Source of the DNA: Anaeramoeba flamelloides
Taxonomy: Eukaryota; Metamonada; Anaeramoebidae
NCBI GenBank assembly: GCA_027625915.1
Contig: JANTQA010000057.1
Location: 6,510,001 to 6,574,000, forward strand
Reading direction: 5' to 3'
DNA: 64,000 nucleotides
This document shows positions 12,101 through 24,114 of this stretch, piece after piece. A program made the translations under genes and the position numbers. The stretch's first letter is position 1, and each line of letters starts with the position of its first letter. The notes under the pieces were generated by a model that was not told the DNA's origin, made no database searches, and saw only the letters and a program-made list of their open reading frames with translations.

Positions 12101-15100
12101 CCCCCCTGAAAATGAGAATGTACAAGTGAACTTTTTTTGATTGAATAAAATATGTTTAGGTGAAAAAAAAATTATTTTCAAGCAAACTAATAGCAAAAAA
12201 TTCAAATAAACTAAGAAAAAAAAATAATTTAAGTCTCAAAAAAATCAAATAAACAAAAAAAAACAAATTTATTGTATCTGATTGGTTAAATATTGTCAAC
12301 AACAAAAATTTTCAAAGTTAAACCAATTTCAAAAATCTAAATAATAAAAAAAATGTATCTAGAAATCAAAAAAATTTTAAATTTTCAAGGATCTCAATGG
12401 CAAAAAATTAAAATAAACAAAAAAAAAAAAAATAATTTTAACAACAAAAAAATTCAAATAACTAAAAAAAAAAACTCAAAAAGATACAAATTCTAAAATT
12501 CAATTCACAAAGAAATCTAAATAAAGGATATCTCAATTTCAAAAAATCAAATTGTTAAAAAAAAATTAAAAGATTTCTTTATTTTAAATTTCTAACTTGT
12601 AGCTACCAGCAACTCATTATATGTATATTTATATATTTCTTTTTTGAGATTGATAAAATCTTTTGAATTCCAATTGATTTTATTCGTTTATTCGTTGATT
12701 AAATTTTATTAATTTAAAAATTCATCTTTTCTTATTTGATATTCCCAAAGAGTTAAATTTCTTCAATTTAAAACAAATGGTTTTCTTGAAGTACAAAATC
12801 AATTTAATTTGATTCGATTTGATTTATTTTTGTTTTATAACCTATTTGAAAAAGTAAATAGTTTTGTAATAATCTAGTGATAAAAAGAACTCATTTGAAA
12901 AATGAACAAAAATGAAGAAAAAAATCTTAAAGATCTCAAAACGCTCCCAAAGAGTAACACTTTAAAAATAACACAGTTGTATCCAAAATTATTATCAATA
13001 CTAATGGAAACTTGAAATGGAGAATATCTGCTATATATTTTTTTAAAAAATTCAATCACTTTTCATTTTTTACATTTATAAATCTATAGCACATCACACA
13101 CTATTTTGTTATTAATCAAAATTAGGGAATCATAAATAATGATGAAAAAATATTTTTGATTTTAAAAAGAAAGTTTTTATTATAATGGAAAAACTCTTCA
13201 ACATGATTTAATACAAAAAAAAAAAAAAAAAAGATTTTTACAAATTAATTAAAAACGAAAATGATTTCATTTATTTTTCTTCCTTCTGAAACTTTTGATA
13301 CTTGATGAAATTTTATTTTTAATTTTGAACAAATGATATTAATTTCATCTTACTTGTGGTTATGTTTTTTTTAATTTTTGAATTAAACAGAAAATTTATT
13401 TAATTTTTTTTTGTATTTATAAAAGTAAAAAAAACACTATTAGCTTTTCTTGATTTTACTGTTTATTTGAAAAAAAAATAGATTTTCGTTAGGTTTTTTT
13501 GAGTTTTCTTATTATATGTGAAGTGTTCTAGGTTTTTTTGAGGTTTTCTAAATAAAATATAAAACCTCAAAAAAACCTAACGAAAATCTATTTTTTTTTC
13601 AAATAAACAGTAAAATCAAGAAAAGCTAATAGTGTTTTTTTTACTTTTATAAATAGAAAAAAAAATTATTATATTTTTGGTATCTAAACTAAAATTCAAA
13701 ATTTTCCACACAGCTAAAATGTTCCAAACAATCACAATAATACAATTTGATTGAAATTGGAGATAATTTTGATTTTTGTAAAATATGAAAATCATTTTTT
13801 CATCTTTTAGTTTTTGTTTTCATTTCATTGTTTGAATTACGTAATTTGCTTTATGGATCAAAATTTTTCTACAAGGTTTATATTATGTTAAAGTTGAGTT
13901 GTTTTTAATAGAAGAACTCAAATAAAATTAGTTGGTAGTATCTAACCATTTGATCAATCAATATTCCTAATAGAATTTTTACAAATTTATCAATGTATTT
14001 TATTGTTTTGCTCTCTCCAAAATTTTCAACACACTCATGATTTATTTGTATTGATAATTATTTATTTATTTTTTTTGTGAGTATTGTAATTTATAAAAAG
14101 GTGTTAACATTTCAATTAGTGAATGTTTCTAATTTGGTAAATCTTCTTGAATTGATTAAATAAGTTTTTTTTTTCACAAATGGAATTTTGGTGTGTTAAA
14201 AATTTTGAATTGGGGTTTATTTCAAAAATTAAAAAAAAAAAACAGTTATCTTTTCCATAATTTAAAAGAATTGAGTAAAATCTTTTTTTTATTTCCATTT
14301 CTTTTAAATTCTGGAAAAGCTAGATATTCCACGGCACTCTACGGCACTCTTACTGCATGTTCCTCATTTTTAAATTATTATTTAGAACTTTCAAGAAAGA
14401 ATCACAATTTTCTTTATCATTAGCCAATGATAAGATAAATATTGAGTCTTTATTACAAATAATATCTTTGATATTATATTTCTATTCTTCCATATTTTTC
14501 TTTAATTTGAATTAATTCTTTAATCCAAATTTGTAAAAATTAAATTTTTTTAAGTAAGAATTTAACAATATAAACAAAAAAGAATAATAATCCTAGAAAT
14601 TATAATTCTAATATTAAAGCCATTTTAAAAAAATGAGGACTTCTTTAAAACTTTTTTGGATTTTTATATTTTAAAAAAGTGAAAAATATTTCAGAAATTA
14701 AAACTTTTTTAAAAGTTTTCTGTTTTAATAAAGATGTGGAATCAGCCTTTAAATATGGTTTAGAGGTTGGGTGTCGGGAGAAAAGTGCACTTTGAAACAA
14801 AGTTTACACTTTATTAAAACAGAAAACTTTAAAAATGTTATAATTCTGGCAATTTAAAAAAAAAAAAATCCACTTTTTTAAAATAGTTGTACTTTTAACA
14901 ATTTTTTTTTGCCTTTGAAAAAATATAAAAATAAATTTTTCTGGTTAATATATATATATATAACTCTATCTGGAAATACAATTTAGTGGCTGCTGGTATA
15001 TATTTGGGAAGATGCGATATTGAGAACGGAGAAGCTATTCCACAGAGATGCACAGAATTTTCATTTACAAAAACGGGTGTAACTGTTTTTTCACAAATTC

Positions 15101-16884
15101 GGGTGATCGCTTCATTGGTAATTGTTTCATTAATAAGTTTTGTTTTAGTTCAATTAGGGTTTAACTCTTGTCCAGGATGCGAAGGTGAAAAACTCGAAGA
15201 GCACGAAGAATTTTTCAATTTTTCTGGGATGGTACTTAGTGGGTTGCTTTTCATTGGGTACACAATTTATCAATTTATAGAAACTACACTCCAATCCAAA
15301 AGAAACAAATTAGCAAAAGAGAAATTATTGCAGCAAAAATTATTGATGAAATTTTCACATAAAGTTGAAAAGGAAATACAATTTAATATAATTTCATCTA
15401 AAGTGCGAAAGCCTTTTGGTATTAGATCGGAGGAAGGCGATTTGAATGAAAAACAAAGGCAAATTGGTGATAATGATCATCAAATTCATCACCACCATCG
15501 TCATTCAGAACCTGAAAGAAAATTACATTCAGGTTCCAAGTCCAATACAAATAAAAAAACAAAACAAAACAAAAAGATAAAATTGAGATCAGAGGATGAA
15601 AATACAAGTGAATCCGAAAATTTTCTAAACTATAATAATAAAGAAAACTTATCAGAAATGAGTGAAAATTATCGAAATATTAGAGAGGGTAAAGGAATTG
15701 AAGGAGACGATGAAGGGGATGGAATCAATAGAAAGGAAACAAGTGATAATATAAATAAGAATGAGAATGGGAATAAAAATAAAAATGAAAATGAAACAGA
15801 ACCCGAAAGTGAAATTGGAATGGAAGAAGAAAATGAAATGGAAAAGGATAAGAAAAAGAACAGGAAAAGGAAAAATAGAAACAAAAAAGGGAAAGGGGAA
15901 GCCACAGGAACACAAAATGAAAAGGGAAAGCGAAAGGGAAAGCGAAAGGGAAAGCGAAAGGGAAATTCTATGAAAAAAGATAAAACAAACAGAAATCACC
16001 ACAAAAAAATTGAAACACCAAGAACAGAGCACGAATTGGTAAAGCATCTTTTCCAAAAGAAAAAATTTATTCATGATTCAACTGATGATTCTTATCTCAA
16101 GCCATTAAAACTTGATATTGAAATGGAAGAAAAGAAATATGGGAAAACAAAATTCAATAAAGATAAAAAAAATCGCTTTAATTTAAAAAAAAAAATCAAA
16201 AAAAAGTATCATGAATTAGATGATGTTCATATTGAAGAGGAAACAGATGAATCTGGTCATGAGAAATTAATTTCTAAAGATTTGATCAGTGGGGAAAGTG
16301 AAGACATAGAATTACAGGAGTATGATCTTGGTAACGAATCTGACATGCCAACACCTGATCAATTCAGGGATGATAACCGTTTAAAGGTTAGAATTAATAA
16401 AAGGAAAATTGCATTAAAGGCAACATATCATTTGTTGATTGGCACTGCCTCGATTATTTTATTTTGCGATGCCCTTGTCGTCACAATTACAAAGTTGTCT
16501 GCTCGTATCGGGATGTCTCCTTATTATATCGCATTTGTTGTCGCTCCAACTGCTTCCAATTCTGCAGAATTGTTTACAAGTGTCATTTTTGCAAAGAAGA
16601 AAACGAAAAATACCATTTCCTTAGTCTTCGCTTCGCTTTATGGTGCCGTTATCATGAATAACACCTTTTCATTGGCTGTCTTGTGCGGCTTGATTTATTA
16701 TAAAAAATTAATTTGGGATTTTACAGCTGAAGTTATTTCATTATCAGTAGTAAATTTATTGCTTGGAATACTAGCTATACGGACAAATACCGTGAAGGTT
16801 TTTCATATTTTTTGGATAATACCTTTATACCCGTTATCAATTCTAATTGTGTACATTTTGAATCGAACTTTAGGTTGGGATTAA
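9170..16884 (+). CDS. NCL-like Na+/Ca2+ (cation/Ca2+) exchanger, four exons
   Basis: Exons are 9170-9335, 9433-9479, 9632-9737 and 14987-16884; all junctions are GT-AG and keep phase, giving 738 residues. The protein is a membrane antiporter of the plant NCL/cation exchanger kind, probably moving Ca2+ against Na+ or H+. The first half has GNLFLLIIYS, then GSELLIEI, the alpha-1 motif PGIIGG..LP.LGTLPD (about residues 52-68) and LSVAVGTLAGSDVLLLTLP. The second half (from about residue 588) has the alpha-2 motif APTASNSAEL (about 624) and MNNTFSLAVL. Between them lies a cytosolic loop of some 370 residues, very rich in Lys, Glu, Asn and His, with no EF-hand that I can see, although plant NCL carries EF-hands there. 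Start is uncertain: ATG 9170 gives no signal peptide, and an upstream exon at 7217 may supply one. Confidence 0.85.
10113..10337. mobile_element. MITE family M2, copy 2
   Basis: TA at 10111-10112 and at 10338-10339 flanks a 225-bp unit starting CTATTTGTTGCAAAATAAA and ending TTACAATTAACAG. The core inverted blocks are CATTCAGCTTTCCAAA and TTTGGAAAGCTGAATG. This is the best-preserved copy with a full TA duplication. Confidence 0.85.
10965..11620. repeat. Dispersed repeat R1, copy 1
   Basis: This stretch matches, in reverse complement, 55310-55960: for example AATGTTACAGAGAAGATCAA against AATGTTACAGATAAGAACAA, and CAACCAAAGTACATTTTCGA against CAACCAAAGTATATTTTAGA. Similarity runs in order over some 650 bases. 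No coding frame or terminal repeat was found, so the class is open. Confidence 0.65.
12170..13060. repeat. Dispersed repeat R2, copy 1, with a LINE scrap
   Basis: The left half is an irregular array of units around AAAAATTCAAATAAAC and GGATCTCAATGGCAAAAA. The right half (12740-13030) matches 47640-47930 in direct orientation, including GATAAAAAGAACTCATTTGA and AAGATCTCAAAA. Bases 12600-12725 also match the minus-strand LINE relic at 5850-5975 (CTTTTGAATTCCAATTGATT), so R2 is a composite. Confidence 0.6.
13413..13660. repeat. PAL family copy B: near-perfect long hairpin
   Basis: Arms of about 90-100 bases (13413-13502 and 13561-13660) are almost exact reverse complements, sharing ACACTATTAGCTTTTCTTGA, TTTACTGTTTATTTGAAA and ATTTTCGTTAGGTTTTTTTG. 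The loop holds a further copy of TGAAGTGTTCTAGG. This is the youngest-looking member of the PAL family in the window. Confidence 0.8.
14310..14345. repeat. PAL-family fragment
   Basis: TTCCACGGCACTCTACGGCA is the reverse complement of the GTGCCGTAGAGTGCC motif found at 52318-52345 and, in diverged form, at 61150-61175. It is a short scrap with no other PAL units around it. Confidence 0.5.
14635..14850. repeat. Foldback repeat M3, copy 1
   Basis: AAAGTTTTCTGTTTTAATAA (around 14720) faces its complement TTATTAAAACAGAAAACTTT (around 14815). The centre TTAAATATGGTTTAGAGGTT is homologous, in opposite orientation, to the unit at 53160-53430. Confidence 0.65.
15920..15964 (+). repeat. Coding 12-bp minisatellite in the exchanger loop
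   Basis: Four head-to-tail 12-base units close to AAAGGGAAAGCG encode a KGKR repeat. They lie inside the charged central loop of the exchanger and add a strongly basic patch. Such arrays change length easily, so the loop length is likely variable among strains. Confidence 0.9.
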
Positions 16885-17177
16885 TTGGGGTTTTTGTTTT
16901 AGCTTTTTTTTTTGTTTAATATTTAGTTGATATTAATTATTCATTTTTACTCTCTTTTATTAATAATTATTATTATTATGTTAGAATTAAAACAAATATA
17001 TAAATATTTATTTTTCTCTTTTACTACATCACTGAAAATATGTCAAAAAGGAAAAAAACACGTTAAAATTTTTTGAAAAATAATAAAATCATTAAAATTG
17101 GAATTTATAACATGTTTGTAATTATATTTAATATGATTACAATAGATATTTATTTCTTCACAAAAAAAGTAGTATTT
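16885..17177. other. Short gap after the exchanger gene
   Basis: AT-rich 3' flank of the exchanger with no gene. The last 16 bases (17162-17177) are the left copy of the target duplication of the LINE that follows. Confidence 0.6.
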
Positions 17178-18294
17178 GTATGCAGATGATCTTATTCTTA
17201 TTATGAAAGGGCCATTAATCTCTCTAAAAATTAATTTAGAAAGGATTTTTGAAATAATAAAAAGATTCGGGATGAACCCACATAATAAAAAAACCAAATA
17301 TAAAAAAAGAATTAAAAAGATATTTTTTTATCTTGGGATTTGGTTAGAAAAAAAACACACATCTTGAATATAATTTCAAAAAAAGTAGAAAAGTCCTTGG
17401 AAACACTTAATCGATTGTTTCAACAAAATAAACTCAACAATGGAGTCAAAATAACTTCTTTCAAAGCTCTCATTTTAAGTCAACTTTATTATGGTATTGA
17501 AATATTTGACTTGAAACACAATGATTTTTGAAAGAATTGATAGATTTATCAATAAATCAGTCACAAATTTCTTACAAATTAATATCCATTCACCTCGATT
17601 AATTTATAAAACTGAAGCAAAAAATTGATCTCGCTAGATTAAAAAGTATACCGAAGAAAATATAAATTGATAGAAAAATTAGATTTCTTAAATTTAAAAA
17701 AAAATTAAAACCAATACTAAATTTTCGAAAATTGAAAAATGAAAATATTAATTGGCACACTAAGGGATTAAAATTATTAGATTTAGAATTTAAAGTTTTT
17801 CGATTAACCGAATTGGAAAATTCACCTAGTTGGAAAGTTCAACAATATCTAAAAATTATAAAACAACAAAATTGTAATTTCAAACAACAAAAATATTTAA
17901 ACTGGAAAGCTTCAAAAACTATTCTAAAATTTCGAAATTTTACGAATTGTTTAAATAGGTACTCTTATGTAACAAGTAAAAAATAAAAATAAAAATTGTG
18001 ATTTATGTAAAGAAAAGTTAAATATTGATATCATTGAAGATTTCGATCATTTTTTATGGGACTGTCCGGCCTATAAAATAAATCAAAAAATCTGGATATC
18101 TGAATTTTTTGAAAAAAATAAAAAAAGTAATAATATCGGAGATATTATTAATAAAAAGAATTCATCATATATATTATCATTAGTAAGTGATAATAAAATT
18201 TGTGATTCTTTAACAAAATTTCTAAAAAAAAGTTTAGAAATTAGGGCACACAGGAGAAAAGCAATTTTTCTCTCTTAAAAAAAAAAAAAAAAAA
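17178..18294 (+). mobile_element. 5'-truncated LINE insertion with target duplication and poly-A
   Basis: The element begins inside the reverse transcriptase gene at the YADD box (17179-17190). It continues as the thumb-like region (SQLYYGIEIF), SPSWKVQQYLKII, the conserved FRNFTNCLNRYSYV and a zinc-knuckle-like CDLC-x15-DHFLWDCPAY near 18000-18070. The frame is broken at least three times (about 17360, 17630 and 17965). The last codons AIFLS are followed by TAA that merges into a 25-A tail at 18277, so there is practically no 3' UTR. A 16-base direct repeat AAAAAAAGTAGTATTT stands on both sides (17162-17177 and 18295-18310), the signature of target-primed reverse transcription. Confidence 0.92.
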
Positions 18295-18310
18295 AAAAAA
18301 AGTAGTATTT

Positions 18311-21300
18311 TTTACATACCCGAGATTAAAAATTTTGAGTCGATTTTTTTCTTACAAAAATTAGTAGTAAGATAATAATAACTTCTGATGGATTCTTGAT
18401 TATATTATTTTTTTTTATTGTAAAAAAAAAATAAAGTGACTAATTTTATGGTGACTTTCTATGATTCCCCAAAAATATCTATTAAGGATTTCCTTTGTGT
18501 CCAAAGTCTTCACTGTTTGATTTTGATTTTATAAGCAATTGTTTGAAAATATCTTGATTCCGTTTCCAATTCATTTTTTTAAAAAATTACTTACACTTGT
18601 TTGTTTGTATTTTTTTTTATAAAAATCTTAAAATTGAAAATTTTTAAAAAATCTTCGTTTATATAATTACAAGAAAAATTTCAACCTAGGAAAAGTCAAA
18701 ATAGTCCAAAATGATGATCTTTCAAAAAATTTCATAAAGAAAGTCAAAAGAAAAAATATGTGAAAAAAAACTTTACAGATAGTTCAGAAAACAGTTAAAA
18801 TAATCATTGTCAACTTTTTTGCACATTCTTTCTTAAAATTCTTTTTATTCTTCATTTTTAATTTGACAGAAATAAGAAAAAAAATAATAATACTGATTTT
18901 AAATTTTTTTCTTCCTTTTCTTGTCTTTTATTGATTTGCATTTTTTTTAGTTGAATTCAATAAAATATCTTATTTTATTCTTCATTCTCTTGATCTTCCA
19001 ATCTGTAGTTTATTTTATATACAACCCATATCCAAAATTGGTGATATTTTTTTCTATATCTCAAGAAATCTTAATCTTTACACTCAAGCTATAGTTTCAC
19101 TAAAGATTAAAATTTCTATCCTCACAAAAAGAAAAAATATCTCCAATTTAGGATATACTTACAAAAATAATTTTATATATAACCTCGAGATAGAATGAAA
19201 AACAACAAAAGGTTTTCAGCAAAAAATAAAAATAAAATGATAAAATAGATAATAAAAAGAAATTTGAACAATTCAGAAGCCTTATAATAAATTATCAGGT
19301 ATAGAAAAATATTGTTTTTTATTATACCATCTTAAAAAAAAACATATGTTAATATGAGTTTTTTTTTATTAGAGAGATAAAACTGTAATAATATTTAATT
19401 AATCTTTTAAATTTTTTTAAAATTGGGTTATTATTCAAAAAAAAATAGTTTAAAATTTTCCAATTTAATTTATTTGTAGAATAATTTTCAACTGATATTA
19501 AATAATTGATGATTTTGATTATTTCATTGTGATAGTTTCAAAAAGTGGAAATTCTTACCAAAAAAATTATCTAAATAATTTGTTGGATGAAAAGTTGGAG
19601 TGAATATTATAAGGTTCATTTTTTTTTTTGTAAATATTGTTATATTCTTTTTTTTTGATAATTTATGAATTGAATTATCATCATTTTTTTTTTTTTGTTA
19701 TTAAGAAAAAATTAAAAAGATAATAAATGAAAACCAAAAAATAAACTATAATTTTAATTTAGTAAAAAAAAATAAATTACTAATTTTAAAATTTGGAAAC
19801 AGGAAAATTGATTTTGGATTATAAATTGTGTGTCTCATCAAATGTTGATATATTGACTTTAAATGAAAAGTTATCATAAAAATAAATTATAATCAAATTT
19901 ATTTTTGCTTGTTTATTTAATAATTGATTTGATTGTATTAAAGAAAAAATATTCATTTTTTTTTTCTTTCAAGTTTTTATTTGAGGTACCTCTGGTATGA
20001 TAACTAGTATATATTTTTAAAACCTGCTTTAATGAAATAATATTTAAATTTAGGATTGCAAATTATTAAATCAAGGAATTAAAATAGGATTTTTTTTTTC
20101 AATAGATTGGGACAAAAAATCGAAGTTGGTTCGTTTTAATAACAAATTATTTGAATGAAAAAATTCATAATTTTCAAATGAAAAACACTAATGTAAATAT
20201 GGATGATGCAAAAAGTTAGAGTTTTTGCAATTTTCCAGATAGTTAAAGAGTTAACAGGATTTATGCAAATTTTGCTAATAGTAAAAATAATTTCTGATTA
20301 TCTTACTAGACTAAGAATAATTTTAATATGAAAATTGTTTGGTTAATACAAATCTTTTTATTTTTTAAAAAAAAATCATTGTTCAAACAAATTATTAGTG
20401 TTTACCAAATGATTTTATCTTGAAAATCCATTTTGACTCAAAAAATCAAAAAGATGTCTTTCGTTTACTATTACTGAATTATGAAAAAATACAGGGAACT
20501 CTTTATTTATATTGAAAATTGTCAAAACTCTATTGTTTACAACATTCATATTTGCACATGTGAATGATAATAATCCCATTCAGATTTTTAAAAAAAATCA
20601 AGAAGAATTTTATTCAAATAACTCGTTAATTATAAGTTTACTGTACAATTAGAAATAGTTTTTGATAAATTATTTCAAATATCTTAAAGGGTTTTTAACA
20701 ATTGTAAATGATTAACAATAAATATTAATATACAATTATAAGAAAGAATATCGAAATAATTGAATTTTTTTAAAATGTAGATGTTTAAAAATTATTTTTT
20801 AAAACAATAATAAGTCAAAAAAAAGATAATTTCAAGAAAAAATATAGTTTTCTAATATAATATATTAATATAAACCCAAATTCGTCATTTTTAGGACACC
20901 AAAATTCAATTTGTTAGATAAGTTATATATATATATATATATATATTTAGAGTTCCCAAAATGAAACCAAATTAGGAATTATTTGAATTTCAAAAATTCA
21001 AAATATGGAATCATAAGATTCAAATGATTCTAATATAATTGTTTTTTATAAACATTTTCTTGTGTTAAAGCACCTTTTAGAAATTTTTTTTAAAAAAATT
21101 AAAAATTATTTTATTCTGATCCCATGAAATTTAAAAAATAATTGACTTTTTTATTTGGTAACCAAATCTCTATAATAAATATAAAAGATTCTTTTTTTTT
21201 TTTTTATTTCAAAGTAAATTAATTTTCTTGTTCGGAGAAATAAACACACAAACATCAGGATTGATCAAAACACGATGTAAACCAAAATCTCAAGAAGAAA

Positions 21301-21731
21301 ATCATCTCAAAATTTTTTTTTATTTTTTTTGAGTTATATTAAAATACTTTGAAATAATTTTTACAAAATCTATTTATTAATTATTAAATTTTGAGTATGA
21401 CTGGGATTCTATGAAAAAAAAACAAAAATTAAACAACAGCAAGATTGGAAGACTTCTCCTTGAAATAAAAAAGAATTATTTGATTCTCTAGAATGAAAAA
21501 ATAATCATTTGTGGTTTTTTTACAAAAAAAAAAAATAATTAAAATATGAACTATGATTATTGTATATTTTTAAAGTATATATAATCTAAAAAATATTTAA
21601 AAATATTTTACTATCTGTTTGTTGAACATATTATTTCTTTAAAAAAATAAATAATATTTTATTAATTTTACTATTTTCAAATCAAAATTATTCAAATAAA
21701 TTTTACAAATTAAAAATCAAGAAATTTGACA
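18311..21731. other. Gene-free AT-rich region
   Basis: No exon is recognisable. A degenerate inverted repeat related to the one at 24339-25585 has arms at about 20190-20262 and 20470-20560 (TAAAGAGTTAACAGG against GGGAACTCTTTATTTA). An (AT)11 microsatellite lies at 20925-20946. Otherwise I see only homopolymer-rich sequence. Confidence 0.5.
20190..20560. repeat. Degenerate inverted repeat related to the 24.3-25.6 kb element
   Basis: The right arm GGGAACTCTTTATTTA...AAAATTGTCAA...ACTCTATT has a decayed complement at 20190-20262. The interior shares AATCATTGTTCAAACAAAT and CCAAATGATTTT with the interior of the larger copy, where TTTGCCAAACGATTTT occurs. An old sister copy of that element. Confidence 0.5.
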
Positions 21732-23242
21732 TATCCCTTAGCACCCCAAATAACCTAAAAACATTTCAAACAAAAATTTTAATTTGAAATGTTATCAAAG
21801 GATAATAAGGTATAGAATTAATAAACAATTATCTTAGAAAGTAAATTTTATTATTAAAAATTGTATAGTTACTTAAAATAAAAAAATAACTTGAAAAAAA
21901 ATTTCAAACATCGGGAATTTTTTTTTTGGTTATTGTGATTTTATTATTTTTCCAAATTTTGTCAAAATAAATTTTTTTTTTTTTTTTTTTGAAAAGTTTG
22001 TCTAGACATCAAAAAACCTCTTATTTTTAACATTTAAAACACATCATACTTTACTGGAAATTTTTTTTGGGGCCCTTTGCACCCCAAAATTGCCTAAAAT
22101 GCTTAATTAAATAATTAATTCATTATAAAAGTTATTATAACATCACATAGAAAATTTGTTTTATCTACTGATTACCATTCAATATCACAATCTATATTAG
22201 ATTCTAAATAATTTAAAAATAAAAAAAAAATATAAATTAAATTAGAAAAAAAAATCAAATTTTTGTTAATTGCAAAATTTAACAATTTTTTCAACAAGAT
22301 TTTTTTTCAATTTTAAATGATTTGGCCAATAGTTCGAGTCAGATTAATAATTTATTTTTTTTTTTTTTATTTTTTACAATTTTTTAATTTTTGACTTTTT
22401 AAAATCTAGACATAAAATAAACAATATTGTTGAATTAGAGACCATATATCAGAACTTATTTAACAAGATCTGGATTAATTTATTAAGGAAAAATCGAAAT
22501 ATCGCAAATATATTTTTATTCAAATTTTTACCAATAACAAAATGCAATAAAAAAAATTTGGTTTCGGTGATTATTTTATTATATTGTAATAATATTTAAG
22601 AGTTATTTTTTATTTTATTTTAAATTTAGGTATAAATATTTTATCAATTAAAAAGTAATTTATATTTGTTTTATTCCAATTTAATAAATTGAAATTATTT
22701 TTTTTTTTTTTTTTTTTTTTTTGATTTTCAATTATTATCTATTGCTTAAATAAAAGTTTTAGAAAATTAATCATATTAAAAATTTAATTTTGGCCTAAAG
22801 AAATAAATTTCATTTTACTCTTAATTGTATATTTATTGAAATTTTTTCTAAAAAAAAAAATTAAATTTCACAGTAATTTATTATTTTATTTATTTTTTAT
22901 ATCATAAAATTAACAAAATTGTTTGGTGGTTATTATTAATAAATTAATGTGTTGAGTTTTGAATTACTATTAATGTAATAAAATTTCTGATTTAAAAAAA
23001 ATAAAATAAAAATAAAAATCTTTTAAAAAATGTAAAATGAATAATTATTATTTTTTTTTTCAATTTAAAAAAAAAATCAATAACTTAACTGCTTTATCTT
23101 TGAACTATTTTGACTTTTTATTATAATTCAAATCTGGATTAAAGACAAATAAGAAAATTAATATATTAGTAGATCAATATCATTTTAAATCTAATTTAAA
23201 AAACTTGATGAAATTTAGGCAAATCCGGGGTGCTAAGGGATA
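21732..23242. mobile_element. 1.5 kb unit with perfect 16-bp terminal inverted repeats
   Basis: TATCCCTTAGCACCCC (21732-21747) and GGGGTGCTAAGGGATA (23227-23242) are exact complements, and similarity continues inward (AACCTAAAAA and TTTAGGCAAAT). A third, inner end-like motif GCCCTTTGCACCCC stands at 22072-22085. The interior is extremely AT-rich (T runs over 20) and has no reading frame. It looks like a non-autonomous DNA transposon, or two ends of neighbouring copies of one. Confidence 0.55.
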
Positions 23243-23649
23243 TAGTATTTAATCACAAAAAAAATAAAATAAAAAATGAAAATTATTAAAAAAAATATTT
23301 TAAAATCTTGTGAAGGTAGTTTATTTTTTATCTTTGTTTAAAGACACGTGAAAAAAAAAATTCTTTTAAAAAGATAGTTATAAAAAATTGTTTAAAAAAA
23401 TTCAAAAATTCAAAAAATTGATCATTTTTTTATTAAAAATAACAATCAATTAATTTAGTCTATGTTATTAATATATCAGCCAATTTAAATTTGAAAAAGT
23501 ATTAAAAAAAATATTAATAAATTGATAAACAAATTATGAAAAAAGTTAAAAAGTTATAGATATGGAAAGGTTCGTCATTACAAACTGTAATAAAAGAAAT
23601 AATATATGTGGATGTTTAACGATATATTATTATTTCTTTATTTAATATA

Positions 23650-24071
23650 TTATTTCTCTTTCTCTTTTTTATTGTGTGTCTGTTCTTGTTCTTTCTCTTT
23701 TTTATTGGTTTCTTTATCCTTCTCTAACATTATTTGCATTGCTTCATTTTTCAATCTTAATGGCATTCCGGTTTCTTCATCAATTGGAATACCAAACTCG
23801 TCTTTCACCTGTTCCATTTCTTTTTTTTCTTGCTTAACTCTGTCCAAGTCTACATATATTTGATTTACATAAATATCAATTTCATTATCAATAATTTCTG
23901 GATTTGTAAATTTTAAAACGATCATTTTTTTTGAAATTTTTAAAAATAAATTATTTTCTTTTGATCCCCAAGCCTAAAAAATAATTATGTTTTTTAAGAG
24001 TGTGACAATTAGAAGGATAAAATGATTTAGAAATAAGTCGGGAAATATATTTTTTTTGATTGTTTTCTTTG

Positions 24072-24114
<43 letters not shown>

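Larger units (their letters stand above)
9738..14986 (+). other. 5.2 kb intron of the exchanger gene
   Basis: The donor is T|GTAAAT at 9738 and the acceptor TTTAG at 14982-14986; joining gives TTG across the junction. The intron holds an M2 MITE (10113-10337), dispersed repeats R1 (10965-11620) and R2 (12170-13060), a PAL foldback (13413-13660), a PAL fragment (14310-14345) and an M3 foldback (14635-14850). The rest is AT-rich with no exon visible. Confidence 0.85.

Noticed and set aside
15652-16074. Several long frames opposite the exchanger loop
   Set aside because: They are shadows of the Lys/Glu-rich coding strand, giving Phe/Ser/Leu-rich low-complexity protein.
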